This document shows, in pieces, positions 15,404 to 25,048 of a stretch of DNA of 64,000 bases. The position numbers were made by a program, and so were the translations under genes. Positions within the stretch are counted from its first letter, which is position 1, and every line of letters starts with the position of its first letter. A model generated the notes under the pieces. The model saw only the letters and a list, made by a program, of their open reading frames with translations, did no database searches and had not been told where the DNA came from. Origin of the DNA: an uncultured Alphaproteobacteria bacterium. Lineage in GTDB: Bacteria > Pseudomonadota > Alphaproteobacteria > Rs-D84. The stretch covers positions 4,945-68,944 of the forward strand of contig CAKQGH010000005.1 in NCBI GenBank assembly GCA_934232895.1, read 5' to 3'.

Positions 15404-17371
15404 ATGCGTGGGTTGTTGGATAACCAATTTGAAAATTTATTTTTGTGGGTGCCGTTTTTAATGGCGTTTGGTGCCGCGCTGTATTTTTCCATTGGGACCG
15501 AGCCCCACATTCCATACCCATTTATATTCGCCGCATTATTCGGCGTTGTGGCGGGCGCGCGACGTGCGCCAATACTGGTGCGGGCATGCGCATTGTTTGC
15601 ATTTGGATTTATGTATGCCATGGCGTTCACGCATTTTGTGGCAACACCACAGATGCCACGCAATGTACATGATGCGTCTATTGTTGGCACAATTGAAAAC
15701 ATTGATTACACCGATACAAAAACGCGCGTTGTTATGCGCATAGATGGTCGGGACATAAATGCGGGCGACGCACATACCACAATTCGCGCATCGATTATGC
15801 AAAATGATGCGCCGTTGCACATTGGCGATACGGTGCGCGCAACCGCAAATCTGAACCGGCCAAATCCACCCTATGCACCTGGGGCGTTTGACTATGCGCG
15901 ATGGGCATATTTTAATCATCTGACCGCGACCGGATTTATTACCGAATATGAAATATTGTCGCATAATGATGCCAACAACATAAACACACTGCGCGAATAT
16001 TTGCACGGTGCGGCAAATTCTTTTTTATCCGACGCGTTGGTGTTGGGATATAAAAACATTGTCCCACGCGAAGAAAACGCAATTTGGACCGCCACCGGCG
16101 CGGGGCATGTTTGGTCAATCAGTGGATTTCACATGACATTGGTGTCCGGATGGTTGTTTGCAATATTTTACAGCATATTCCGATTGATTGCGCCAATCAC
16201 ACGCCGCGTACCCGCGCGGGTGCCCGCGACCGTATGCGCATGGTTTGGGTTGTTGTTTTATCTGTTTCTGTCGGGAATTGATGTTGCAACAATTCGCGCG
16301 TTTTTAATGGCAACATTGGTATTTGCGGCGTTTTTATGTGGCCGCAATGCAATTTCTATGCGCAATGTGTGCATTGCAATGATGATTATATTTCTGATAA
16401 ATCCACATTATGTAATGCAAGCCGGATTTCAGTTATCATTTGCCGCAATATTTGGCCTGATTTGGTTTTGGGGCACGGTTAAACCACGCATTCCACAAAA
16501 CAAGATATTAAAAATATTGTATACGGCAACCATGACATCAATTATTGCAACGGTGTTCACAGCCCCGTTTGTAATATCACATTTTGGTGCGTTTCCGATA
16601 TACAGTCTGATTGGCAATTTGGTATTACTGCCCATATTTTCAATTGCAATTATGCCACTGGTTATCGTTGGGACAATTACCGCACCAATCGGGTGGCATT
16701 GGCCACTGGACGCGGGCAATGCCGTTTATAATTTTGCATTGCAAATTGCGACACACATAACCGATTTACCATTTGCCAGTATGAATATGCCATATATGTC
16801 GAACACGGCAATTGTACTGTTCATATTGGCATTTGCATCATTGATGTTCGTGCGGCCATTACGGGTAAAAATAAATTACATTTTGTTCGCGGCGCTTGCC
16901 GCATTTGGGGTGATAAATGTAATATGCACACCGCGCCCGGTGTTCTATGCAACATACGATCATGAATTGGTTGGATTTGTTGAAAACGGCAAATTAGAAT
17001 TTAACAAGGGACGCGCATCAAATCACTATTTTGCATTTGATACATGGAAACAATTAAATGGCGAACCCACCGGCACAAAAAACACGCGCCGCAAACACGA
17101 CCATGGTCTGTACATATTTCACGCACCCAAATTTACATTGGCATACATTCAGAAATTTGTACCACTGTCGAAACACTTGGTTGATTTATGCCGTGACGAC
17201 AATATTGACTATATCGTGTCGTATTTCAAAATAGACAGTCCGCAATGCAATCACAAAATATTAAACGATGGATTCGTAATCTATGGTTCGGGCCACGTTA
17301 TTTATTCGCCGGCGCATCGCCCATGGCATAATCCGCCGAAACAAAATATAACCCCGCCGCCGGCGCCGTAG
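15404..17371 (+). CDS. comEC: ComEC/Rec2-family DNA internalisation protein
   Basis: 655 aa from the ATG at 15404. After two N-terminal membrane helices comes a DUF4131/OB-like periplasmic region (~80-200), then the Competence domain with the conserved motif GHVWSISGFHMTLVSGWLF and some eight more helices. The C-terminal ~140 residues are soluble; I see no HxHxDH metallo-beta-lactamase motif, which many alphaproteobacterial ComEC proteins also lack. ComEC forms the inner-membrane channel for single-stranded DNA during natural transformation. A comF-like gene is at 42.3 kb. The 3' end overlaps the convergent truA by 74 nt. A TTG start at 15368 is unlikely because it would lie in the promoter. 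Confidence 0.88.
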   Translation: MRGLLDNQFENLFLWVPFLMAFGAALYFSIGTEPHIPYPFIFAALFGVVAGARRAPILVRACALFAFGFMYAMAFTHFVATPQMPRNVHDASIVGTIENIDYTDTKTRVVMRIDGRDINAGDAHTTIRASIMQNDAPLHIGDTVRATANLNRPNPPYAPGAFDYARWAYFNHLTATGFITEYEILSHNDANNINTLREYLHGAANSFLSDALVLGYKNIVPREENAIWTATGAGHVWSISGFHMTLVSGWLFAIFYSIFRLIAPITRRVPARVPATVCAWFGLLFYLFLSGIDVATIRAFLMATLVFAAFLCGRNAISMRNVCIAMMIIFLINPHYVMQAGFQLSFAAIFGLIWFWGTVKPRIPQNKILKILYTATMTSIIATVFTAPFVISHFGAFPIYSLIGNLVLLPIFSIAIMPLVIVGTITAPIGWHWPLDAGNAVYNFALQIATHITDLPFASMNMPYMSNTAIVLFILAFASLMFVRPLRVKINYILFAALAAFGVINVICTPRPVFYATYDHELVGFVENGKLEFNKGRASNHYFAFDTWKQLNGEPTGTKNTRRKHDHGLYIFHAPKFTLAYIQKFVPLSKHLVDLCRDDNIDYIVSYFKIDSPQCNHKILNDGFVIYGSGHVIYSPAHRPWHNPPKQNITPPPAP

Positions 17372-18056
17372 GTCCGGCCGCACTGCGCGCGTGCGCGGCA
17401 AATATTTCATCAATATCGTATGGTTTGCCCAATCCAATTTCAACCAATGTGCCAACCATATTGCGCACCTGGTGATGCAGAAAAGACCGCGCCGAAAATT
17501 CAAATAAGACCGCGTCGCCATGGCGCGTGATTTTACATGTGTCCAATGTTTTTATCGGACTTTTTGCCTGGCATTGGGTTGCACGGAAACTGGTAAAATC
17601 GTGTTGTCCGATTAAACGCGCCGCGGCCGCACGCATGGCACGCATATTTAATTTACGCGGCACCCACCACACACGATTTTTATCCAACACCGGTGCCGCC
17701 GCACGGTTCAATACAATGTATTTATAATGCCGCGCGGTGCAATCAAAACGCGCACTGAAATCATCGGGCACAATTTCACAACTCAACACGGAAACGGGCA
17801 TATCGGTCAAATAAAAATTCATTGCGCGCATAACTGTGTTTGCATCCGCGCCCCCGTCCAAATCAAAATGCGCAACCATGGCAATTGCATGAACGCCGGC
17901 ATCGGTACGCCCCGCCGCGACAAACGCGGGACGCGCACCGCAAAATCTTTCAACAGCATCACGCAGAATAGATTGCACCGACGGGCCCTGGCGGTTTTCT
18001 TGCCACCCGATAAGATTTGTGCCATCGTATTCAATTGTTATGCGATACCGCGTCAT
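17298..18056 (-). CDS. truA: tRNA pseudouridine(38-40) synthase
   Basis: 252 aa. The family signature GRTDAGVHA is at residues 49-57, with catalytic Asp52, and the N-terminus YRITIEYDGTNLIGWQ is typical. TruA isomerises uridines 38-40 in the anticodon stem of many tRNAs. Its last 24 codons overlap the end of comEC on the other strand, including the GPTAPAAG linker region, so the two genes share 3' sequence. No terminator is visible between them. Confidence 0.96.
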   Translation of the reverse strand: MTRYRITIEYDGTNLIGWQENRQGPSVQSILRDAVERFCGARPAFVAAGRTDAGVHAIAMVAHFDLDGGADANTVMRAMNFYLTDMPVSVLSCEIVPDDFSARFDCTARHYKYIVLNRAAAPVLDKNRVWWVPRKLNMRAMRAAAARLIGQHDFTSFRATQCQAKSPIKTLDTCKITRHGDAVLFEFSARSFLHHQVRNMVGTLVEIGLGKPYDIDEIFAAHARSAAGPTAPAAGLYFVSADYAMGDAPANK

Positions 18057-18227
18057 CTGTATGTTCCCGTTTTTACCCTAGCGCCGTTTTTCATTATTTG
18101 AGACAAAGCATTTACACACGCCATGGTTCAATAATTGCAACAGCGACCAATTTTGACACCACAACCACCGCACACATTCCATGCACGATTTTGTGTTCAT
18201 TTGGTTTTGTGTGCTCATACCGCGCCC

Positions 18228-18413
18228 CTATCGTTGATGCTCGTTTTTCTTGGCCATAAAACAGCGACATGTGTCGTTCCATGCAACCAATTTTGGTCCA
18301 TAAAACAACCACCGAAACAGATTGCAATTGCCACACGCCAGCCAACGTTCATGCGATGTCAGATGGCCACAATTTATACAATATTTTTTATCCGAGATAC
18401 CTTTGTCATTCAT
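18228..18413 (-). CDS. Small Cys-rich protein, 61 aa, downstream of fmt
   Basis: It starts MNDKGISDKKYCINCGHLTS two bases after the fmt stop codon, with AGGGG upstream inside fmt. Cysteines occur as CxxC, CxxC and CxC (YCINCG, ACGNCN, TCRCF), so a small zinc-binding module is likely. No membrane helix is present. I do not recognise a family. Position suggests a def-fmt-small gene operon. The 170-nt gap beyond it towards truA shows nothing notable. Confidence 0.6.
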   Translation of the reverse strand: MNDKGISDKKYCINCGHLTSHERWLACGNCNLFRWLFYGPKLVAWNDTCRCFMAKKNEHQR

Positions 18414-18415
18414 AA

Positions 18416-19225
18416 TTATTCCCCTATTTTTATTGTTTGACCGCGCAGGCCGTTTACAAAACTTTTCCAATCCATTGGACGTCCACCCGCCGGTTGAATT
18501 TGCAAAATTTCCAGTTCGCCGTTTTGCGCAATGCTGGTGCGCAAAATTTTAACATCTGTGCCATTGATTTTGGTGCGCCCCGCCCCCAGTGCACGAATTT
18601 GGTTGTGTACCGCACGCGCGCCACGCGACCAGTCAATTATTTCATCGGCGCCTGTCCATTTGTGTGTAAATGTGGGCGTGCCCGTTTGTGGCACCGGTGC
18701 ATATTCCGACGGATGCGACAAATATTCAACCAACATATCGGCACCAATTTTTGACACGCGCGATTCAATATTGTCGTTCGTTTCGTTTTCGCCGATTTCA
18801 AAATCGCGCCGCATATATACATCGCCCGCATCCATTTCCGGTGTAATTTGCATCAGGCAAACCGTACTGTGCACATCGCCATTATAAATTGCCGTTTTAA
18901 TCGGCGACGCACCGCGATATTTTGGCAACGCGCTTGGGTGAATATTGATGCATGGCGCCGACGACAAAACATTGTCGCGCAATATCACACCATACGACAC
19001 AACAACAACCATATCGGGTGAAAAATTATATTCAGACGCGCGATTATATACCGGAATATTTTTTGATTCCGCCCAAACCTGCACGGGTGATTTTGTTAAA
19101 ACCTGTTTACGTCCAACGGGTTTTGGACCGCGCGTAAACACCGCCATAATTTCATGACCGGCGTTATATATCGCATCAAACATTGGCACAACAAATTCGG
19201 GTGTGCCCATTAAAACCAATTTCAT
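18416..19225 (-). CDS. fmt: Methionyl-tRNA formyltransferase, short form
   Basis: 269 aa against ~310 in most bacteria. The N-terminal formyltransferase domain is complete: MKLVLMGTPEFVVPMFDAI, NIHPSALPKYRGASPI (folate/catalytic region) and TPEMDAGDVY. The C-terminal tRNA-binding domain is reduced: the usual strand region between VKILRTS and LQPAGG is mostly missing. Fmt formylates initiator Met-tRNA using 10-formyl-THF. It overlaps def by 4 nt, the usual def-fmt pairing, and the small Cys-rich gene follows. Function is probably kept because all active-site motifs remain. Confidence 0.93.
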   Translation of the reverse strand: MKLVLMGTPEFVVPMFDAIYNAGHEIMAVFTRGPKPVGRKQVLTKSPVQVWAESKNIPVYNRASEYNFSPDMVVVVSYGVILRDNVLSSAPCINIHPSALPKYRGASPIKTAIYNGDVHSTVCLMQITPEMDAGDVYMRRDFEIGENETNDNIESRVSKIGADMLVEYLSHPSEYAPVPQTGTPTFTHKWTGADEIIDWSRGARAVHNQIRALGAGRTKINGTDVKILRTSIAQNGELEILQIQPAGGRPMDWKSFVNGLRGQTIKIGE

Positions 19226-19731
19226 GATTTGTGTTTCCTCACCTTGCGCATAACCATTTCGCGACGCACCGGCGACAGATAATCAATAAACAAAATTCCA
19301 TCCAGATGGTCGGTTTCATGCTGAACAATTCGCGCCGGCAAACCGGACATTTCTGCGCCCTGGGGATTGCCATTTTCATCGGTCCATTCAACAACGACCG
19401 ATGCGGGACGCGTCACATTTGAATATACCGGCAAATTGTCGGGTCCCAGGACAGACAGGCAGCCCTCTTCCATAGTGCAGGTATCGGTACTGCGCGAAAT
19501 GATTTTTGGATTTATCATTTTGAAAACGGTTTCCGTATCCGGATTCATCATAACCAAAAATCGTTGCAAAACGCCGACCTGGGGCGCGGCCAAACCGACA
19601 CCAGATTGATCGCGCATCATATCAATCATTTCATCCATTATTTTCAACATATCAGGCGTAATCTTTTCAACAGGTGCGCATTTTTCACGCAACACTAAAT
19701 CGCCACAAAGTTTCATCTGCAATTTATTCAT
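19222..19731 (-). CDS. def: Peptide deformylase
   Basis: 169 aa. All three motifs are present: GVGLAAPQVG (44-53), EGCLS (Cys91) and QHETDHLDG (His138, Glu139, His142). The metal is held by the Cys and the two His. It removes the N-formyl group from nascent proteins, downstream of Fmt, the adjacent gene. The start overlaps the end of rmuC by 8 nt and the end overlaps fmt by 4 nt, so rmuC-def-fmt are one transcription unit. Confidence 0.97.
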   Translation of the reverse strand: MNKLQMKLCGDLVLREKCAPVEKITPDMLKIMDEMIDMMRDQSGVGLAAPQVGVLQRFLVMMNPDTETVFKMINPKIISRSTDTCTMEEGCLSVLGPDNLPVYSNVTRPASVVVEWTDENGNPQGAEMSGLPARIVQHETDHLDGILFIDYLSPVRREMVMRKVRKHKS

Positions 19732-20959
19732 CTTTATATTCCAATGCGATTTTTTTATTAGTTGTTATTCCACTTTTTTCTTTGATTCTGTCGAACAATC
19801 TGGACATATTTCCGCGTCCATCGGTTAATTGCCCGCGCGCATTGTTATATGCCTTCATGGCTGTGTCTATGCTTCTGCCGACCGCGTTAAAGTTATCAAC
19901 AAAACCAGAATATTTTTCATACAAATCGTTGACCAGCGCAATAACCTCGGTCACATTCTTGTTTTGTTTGTCCATCTTTAACAACAATTCCACGGTTTTC
20001 AACATCGGGAACAGCAGCGACGATGTGATAATCGCGACATTTTTATTTTGCGCACTGGAATACAATTCCGGCTTTCTGCGCATTGCCAAAACGTATGCAG
20101 ATTCTAATGGCATAAACATAAACACGTAATCCAGGCCAGAATCTTTGACCTTTTTCTGGTAATCTTTGTCAGACAGTTCGTTTATGTGCGCCTCGGTTGC
20201 GGCGACAAAATCCTTGGCATATTTTTCACGTTCTTCGTCGGTTTCGGCGTTTTCATATTGCAGATAACTTTCCATAGAAACCTTGGAATCAATGATGATA
20301 CGGCGATTTCCCGGCAGGTTCACGATAAAGTCAGGACGAATGTTTTTGCCATCATCGACACGGGTAAATTCTTCCTTGGTGTAATCAACACCTTCGACAA
20401 AGCCCAGCATTTCCAGAATGTTTTCCAGATACATTTCGCCCCAGCAACCCTGGCTCTTTTTATTTTTCAACGCATTGGCCAGGTTGGTCGCCTCTTGCTG
20501 TAAAGACTCGCTTTTACTCAGCATATTTTTGATTTGCTCATCTATGCTGGTTTTGTTTTCCGTCGTGGTCTTTAACATTTCGGTGACTTTCTGTTCAAAG
20601 CCCTCTTTCAATGCCTTCATTTCGTTCTGGACGGGGGTCAAGACGATTTTCTGGGTTTCTTTGACGGATTCTTTTTGTTTTTCAATCAGTTCACTGGAAA
20701 TCGCCTTGAAATCATTCAGCATTTTTTCGCGAACACGCGTCAGGGTTTCAACCTCTTGCTTTTTTTCGGCGGCACTCTGTTGCAATGCGCTGTTTTCGGT
20801 GCGCATGCGTTCGATTTCGCCACGTTGTTGCTGTAACAGTGCCTTTAACTGGGCAACCTCTATACGGCTGTCATCGGGATGTTTGGCAAACAATGCCACA
20901 ACCAATGCGCCCAGCGCACAACCCACAACACACCCAACGAAAAAAGCGATAAAATCCAT
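19724..20959 (-). CDS. rmuC: DNA recombination protein RmuC
   Basis: 411 aa. One N-terminal membrane helix (FFVGCVVGCALGALVVALF) is followed by a long coiled coil (~30-150) and the RmuC domain, with FLVEN-like signatures KSQGCWGEMYLENILEML and DFIVNLPGNRRIIIDSKVSM. RmuC is a predicted membrane-tethered nuclease-like protein that limits inversions between short inverted repeats. Note that this window contains such inverted repeats. TATAAT and AAGAGGTT lie upstream of the ATG. It heads the rmuC-def-fmt operon. Confidence 0.92.
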   Translation of the reverse strand: MDFIAFFVGCVVGCALGALVVALFAKHPDDSRIEVAQLKALLQQQRGEIERMRTENSALQQSAAEKKQEVETLTRVREKMLNDFKAISSELIEKQKESVKETQKIVLTPVQNEMKALKEGFEQKVTEMLKTTTENKTSIDEQIKNMLSKSESLQQEATNLANALKNKKSQGCWGEMYLENILEMLGFVEGVDYTKEEFTRVDDGKNIRPDFIVNLPGNRRIIIDSKVSMESYLQYENAETDEEREKYAKDFVAATEAHINELSDKDYQKKVKDSGLDYVFMFMPLESAYVLAMRRKPELYSSAQNKNVAIITSSLLFPMLKTVELLLKMDKQNKNVTEVIALVNDLYEKYSGFVDNFNAVGRSIDTAMKAYNNARGQLTDGRGNMSRLFDRIKEKSGITTNKKIALEYKDE

Positions 20960-21017
20960 ACTGGAACCTCTTTTCGGGGATTATACAATAAAAAAACTAA
21001 ATAGCAAGCCAACCGCA

Positions 21018-21281
21018 CTATTTCCCACGGCGTGGCATTTTTTCAGAATGCGCGTCCAAGATTTTCTTTTGTAATTCCAAGATTTGGGTTTCGCGTTCTT
21101 TGATTGCATCCAGCAATCGATTATTTTCCAGACGCAATGTTTCCAAATCTTGCCGGCGCAATACAATTTCACTGGTCAGGCGACGCGTCTTGCGGCGGGA
21201 GAAAATGGTGCTTATCAATGCGCCAACCAGGGCGCACGCAACACCGACCGAAAAATCATATAAAATATCCGTTATAACCAT
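21018..21281 (-). CDS. Small membrane-anchored coiled-coil protein, 87 aa
   Basis: It starts MVITDILYDF; one membrane helix (FSVGVACALVGALISTIF) is followed by a charged coiled coil (DLETLRLENNRLLDAIKERE) to the end. The layout copies the N-terminus of RmuC, whose gene follows 59 nt downstream, so it may be a partner or a derived fragment. The start at 21281 is preferred over longer in-frame starts because TATAAT lies exactly six bases upstream (21288-21293), implying a leaderless mRNA. Function is unknown. Confidence 0.6.
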   Translation of the reverse strand: MVITDILYDFSVGVACALVGALISTIFSRRKTRRLTSEIVLRRQDLETLRLENNRLLDAIKERETQILELQKKILDAHSEKMPRRGK

Positions 21282-21287
21282 ACAATG

Positions 21288-21293
21288 ATTATA
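21288..21293 (-). promoter_or_regulatory. TATAAT six bases before the start of the coiled-coil gene
   Basis: Minus-strand TATAAT, CATTGT, ATG. There is no room for a ribosome-binding site after a normal transcription start. The -35 is not obvious. Confidence 0.5.
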
Positions 21294-21315
21294 ACGGATT
21301 ATGTTTTTATTTACC

Positions 21316-21918
21316 CTAGGCTTGTTTTCGCAGGCCCGTTTTTGCATCAACCCAAACCTGTTCGTCGGCGATTTCCATCATTGGCATATCAGATTTGCTG
21401 TCGGAATAACTGCGCACGACACGCGGAATAATTTTGTTTTTAACCGCCCAGGCGTCCAGAGCAACAACCTTGTTCCGGCCCCAGCACAAGAATTTATATT
21501 TCCACGGCCGCGCAGCGTCCATTTGCGATGTCAACACCGCGTCAAATTTGATGTCACGCACCAATTGTGGCACCAGGTAATCCGCACTGGCTGAAACCAG
21601 GACAACTTTGCGGCCCGCCGCGCGTTCGGACGCAACCTGTTCTTTGGCCCAACCGAAACGTTCCATTTTATGTTGTTTAATAAAATCGGGGGCGAATTTT
21701 TTTACCATATCGGCCGTTAAAAACCGACGCATTTTTTCGCGCCACCAAATGCCCGCCGGGTTAAACATACGCACAACCGCCGCAACCGCCATCAATGGCA
21801 AAAACAACCATGGACGCAGCGAGTGGCGAAAACAATACCGGCCAAATTCCACATTGGAATCACGCGCCGACAATGTGCCATCAAAATCAAAAACAACGAC
21901 ATCTTGTTTCATCAACAT
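21316..21918 (-). CDS. HAD-IB family phosphatase (SerB-like)
   Basis: 200 aa. HAD motif I is VVFDFDGTLS (Asp11, Asp13), motif II is VVLVSASADYLV, and motifs III/IV are the Lys region and YSDSKSDMPMM. The helical insert after motif I (RPWLFLPLMAVAAVVRMF) is hydrophobic and suggests membrane association. That cap type is common in HAD-IB enzymes acting on phospholipid or phosphoserine substrates, but the substrate cannot be told. A TATAAT and an AAAAGGA ribosome-binding site precede the ATG. It stands between the RND operon terminator and the coiled-coil gene. Confidence 0.8.
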   Translation of the reverse strand: MLMKQDVVVFDFDGTLSARDSNVEFGRYCFRHSLRPWLFLPLMAVAAVVRMFNPAGIWWREKMRRFLTADMVKKFAPDFIKQHKMERFGWAKEQVASERAAGRKVVLVSASADYLVPQLVRDIKFDAVLTSQMDAARPWKYKFLCWGRNKVVALDAWAVKNKIIPRVVRSYSDSKSDMPMMEIADEQVWVDAKTGLRKQA

Positions 21919-21976
21919 AATTAAATATCCTTTTAGTTTTCCGCGATATTATAAATAAGTTTTTTATATTCACAAT

Positions 21977-22004
21977 AAAAAAGCGGGGGCACGCCCCGCT
22001 TTTA
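21977..22004 (-). terminator. Terminator of the efflux operon
   Basis: AAAAGCGGGG/CCCCGCTTTT hairpin, followed by T-rich sequence on both strands, 3 nt beyond the RND transporter stop codon. Confidence 0.8.
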
Positions 22005-22006
22005 TT

Positions 22007-25000
22007 TTATTTTTTACGCGATAATTTTTCGCGGGCGCGTTCAACGATAAAGAACAACGCCGGGGTCAGTGTGAATGTGAATATCAAACTGGCCATCATA
22101 CCACCAATCATAACCGCAGCCATTGCGACCTTCATACCATCGGCGGACCATAACTGGGGCACCATACCAGTCATAACGGCGATTGATGTCATCAACACCA
22201 TGTACCGTTTATCATTCAATTCGGTCCACAATGCGTCGCGTGCATCTTCGCCATTTTTAATGCGCGCAATTGTTGGTTCCAACACCAGAATGTTGTTATT
22301 CACCACCAGACCAACCAACATAACGAATGCCAACATAGCACCGACATTCATTGATGCACCCGACAAGAACAGCATCACAAACACGCCGGCGAACGATGTC
22401 AGAATTGATGTGGCAATCGTAAACGGATGCGCCAGTGAATTCATAATTGCCGCCAACAACATAAATGTCAGCACCGTTGCCAAGAAGAACGCCTGACCGA
22501 TTTCACCGGTTGTTTCATCCTGAATTTCCGACATACCGCCAAATTCAGCGCTGTATCCAGGTTGCCAATCAATTGTGTTCAACGCGGCCTGAATTTTCGC
22601 CTGGACCGGTCCCATGGTCGATTTACCGATATTGATGTCAATTTCGGTAATTCTGTTTTTATCCAAACGACTGATGTTCGGGGTTGCCGATGTTTGTTCA
22701 ATTTCACCCAGTGACGACAACGCAACCATACCCTTTTGTGAATTCACAAAAACATTGTCGAACATTTCGGCGGTCTTGAACGGTTTGGCAAATTCCAAAA
22801 TAATTGGATATTCATTGCCATGTTCCTTGTATTTATAATCGTCATTTCCGAACAATGCCGTACGCAATGTGGAACCAGCATACGCGTTTTTCACACCCCA
22901 GAAATTCATTTTATCTTCGTCAGGTATGAATCTGATTTCATGGCCCGGTGTTTGCTGGGCACGAACGGCACTTTGGACCTCGGGTATTTGGTTGATTAAA
23001 CGCAACGCCTGGTCTGCGTATGCTTCACGCGTTGCATCATCTTCGCCGTTGATGTTCAGCACCATATCCGATGATATAGATGACGACATTGCGGCACCCG
23101 CACGAATTTGAATTTCAACATCCGGAATCGCGGCCAGACGTGGCAACATACGACGAGCTAATTCCTTGTCCGACAAACGACGATCATCAACACCAACCAA
23201 TTCAACCTTGACCTTGATGTTTTGCAAACCGCGTTCACCGATTTTTACAGATGTGGATTTTACCTCTTTGAAATCTTTTAATTCATTTTCGATTTGCGAC
23301 ACAATATCGCGCGATTTTTCAAATGTCGCCCCCATTGGTGCACGCGCCGTGATATTGATTTCGTTATTGTCGGTGGCCGGTGTAAATTCGTTTCCAACAA
23401 ATTTCATCAGCATGGCCGAACCAACCAATATTGCAAACGCCATTGCAACAACGCGCCAAGGATGTGCATTTTGAAAATCAAACCATTTGCGCAGACGGCC
23501 AACCGATGCCGACATTGGTGCCGGTTTATTAGTCGATTTCTTGGATGGCTTTTTGCCGGTCAGACGCAAAATTTTTGCAATCATCATTGGTGTCAATGTA
23601 AAACTGAACAACAACGACAGCAACGTCAGATACACAACGGTCATACCAAATTGAACCATGAATTGGCCAACGATACCGCCCATAAACGCCAATGGTAAAA
23701 ACACCACGACATTCGTTCCAACACCCGCCAGAACCGATACAGCGACTTTTTTCGTGCCATCGATTGCGGCGTTTTCTGGGTCTTTGCCCGCACGCATTTC
23801 TTGCAGTGCAGATTCAATCATAATAATTGCGTTCGACACCAATGTTCCCAACGCCGACGAATACGCCAACAGTGTCATTGCATTGATGGTAAAACCACTG
23901 CCGTCCATAAAGAAGAATCCGGCAATCAATGATGCAGGAATCACAACACCCGCGATAATTGTTGAACGCCAATTGCGTGTGAATGCCAACAATACCAATA
24001 TGGTGAATATAATACCCTGGATAATACCAATGATTGTGCTATTGGTTTCATCAGACACCGCGGTCGATGAATCAGAAATTATTTCCATCGTTGCATTTGG
24101 GAAACGCGATTGCATGTCCGCCTGTAATTCAGGCATTTTTTTATGCAACGCCTGGGATATTTTAATTGCATTACCATCAGATGCCTTGACCACAGATGCA
24201 ATCACGACCGGTTCGCCATTATAACGCGCACCCGTTTCAATGTCGCGTGCGGCATCGGTAATTGTTGCAATATCAGACAATTTGAAACGCGCGCCTTCGG
24301 CCGTGGTTAAATGCAGGTTTGCAATTTCATCAATTGACGCAAATTCACCAATAAAACGCACATTGGAGGAATCAACGCCGGTCTCGATTTTTCCCCCCGG
24401 CACATTCAAATTACGCGCCGCCAACGCCGATACAACATCGGTAATTGTTGCACCACGCGCCGCCATCAATTCTGGGTTCATTTGAACGCGTACCGCGCGT
24501 TGTTCACCACCGAACACCGATACACTGGCCACGCCCTTGGTCGCGGTGATTTTATTTGCCAAAATATCATCGACATACTCCTGCATATCGCGGGCCGATG
24601 CGCCACGCAATACAATATCAACCACCGATTCCTGTAATGGGTTTAATTTTTCCACAACGGGCTGTTTCAACGCGTCTGGGAATTCAGATGACAACGCGTC
24701 GATTTTTGATTTAACCTCGCTCGATTTATCATTTACGTTCACGCCCAAATTAAATTCGGCCATAACATACCCGCCGTTTTCATACGCCTGGGATGTCAGT
24801 TTTTTCAGGCCTGCAACCTCGGACATGGCGTCTTCGGCCTTTTTAATAACCTGGGATTCAATTTCGGCGGGCGACGCACCCGGATACACGAACGATGCCG
24901 TGACCATCGGAAAATCCAACGACGGCGTGCGTTCAACATTCATTTTTGGAAATGAAACCAAACCCAACACAACCCACATCAAAACAAACATAACTGTGGT

Positions 25001-25030
25001 GACTGGTCTGCGAACAAAAAACTTTAACAT
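22007..25030 (-). CDS. RND-family efflux transporter permease (AcrB/HAE1-like)
   Basis: 1007 aa. It has the family layout of two halves, each with one helix, a large periplasmic loop and five further helices. Markers include FFVRRPVTTVMFVLMWVVLG at the start, MNVERTPSLDFPMVTASFVY, GTLVSNAIIMIESALQEM in helix 4 and LVGLVVNNNILVLEPTIARI in the second half. These pumps use the proton gradient to expel drugs, bile salts or lipophilic compounds. It is the last gene of marR-tolC-adaptor-RND. Substrate is unknown; a bile- or dye-exporting role would suit a gut organism. Confidence 0.92.
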   Translation of the reverse strand: MLKFFVRRPVTTVMFVLMWVVLGLVSFPKMNVERTPSLDFPMVTASFVYPGASPAEIESQVIKKAEDAMSEVAGLKKLTSQAYENGGYVMAEFNLGVNVNDKSSEVKSKIDALSSEFPDALKQPVVEKLNPLQESVVDIVLRGASARDMQEYVDDILANKITATKGVASVSVFGGEQRAVRVQMNPELMAARGATITDVVSALAARNLNVPGGKIETGVDSSNVRFIGEFASIDEIANLHLTTAEGARFKLSDIATITDAARDIETGARYNGEPVVIASVVKASDGNAIKISQALHKKMPELQADMQSRFPNATMEIISDSSTAVSDETNSTIIGIIQGIIFTILVLLAFTRNWRSTIIAGVVIPASLIAGFFFMDGSGFTINAMTLLAYSSALGTLVSNAIIMIESALQEMRAGKDPENAAIDGTKKVAVSVLAGVGTNVVVFLPLAFMGGIVGQFMVQFGMTVVYLTLLSLLFSFTLTPMMIAKILRLTGKKPSKKSTNKPAPMSASVGRLRKWFDFQNAHPWRVVAMAFAILVGSAMLMKFVGNEFTPATDNNEINITARAPMGATFEKSRDIVSQIENELKDFKEVKSTSVKIGERGLQNIKVKVELVGVDDRRLSDKELARRMLPRLAAIPDVEIQIRAGAAMSSSISSDMVLNINGEDDATREAYADQALRLINQIPEVQSAVRAQQTPGHEIRFIPDEDKMNFWGVKNAYAGSTLRTALFGNDDYKYKEHGNEYPIILEFAKPFKTAEMFDNVFVNSQKGMVALSSLGEIEQTSATPNISRLDKNRITEIDINIGKSTMGPVQAKIQAALNTIDWQPGYSAEFGGMSEIQDETTGEIGQAFFLATVLTFMLLAAIMNSLAHPFTIATSILTSFAGVFVMLFLSGASMNVGAMLAFVMLVGLVVNNNILVLEPTIARIKNGEDARDALWTELNDKRYMVLMTSIAVMTGMVPQLWSADGMKVAMAAVMIGGMMASLIFTFTLTPALFFIVERAREKLSRKK

Positions 25031-25048
25031 TTCTTTTCCCCCGTTTAA

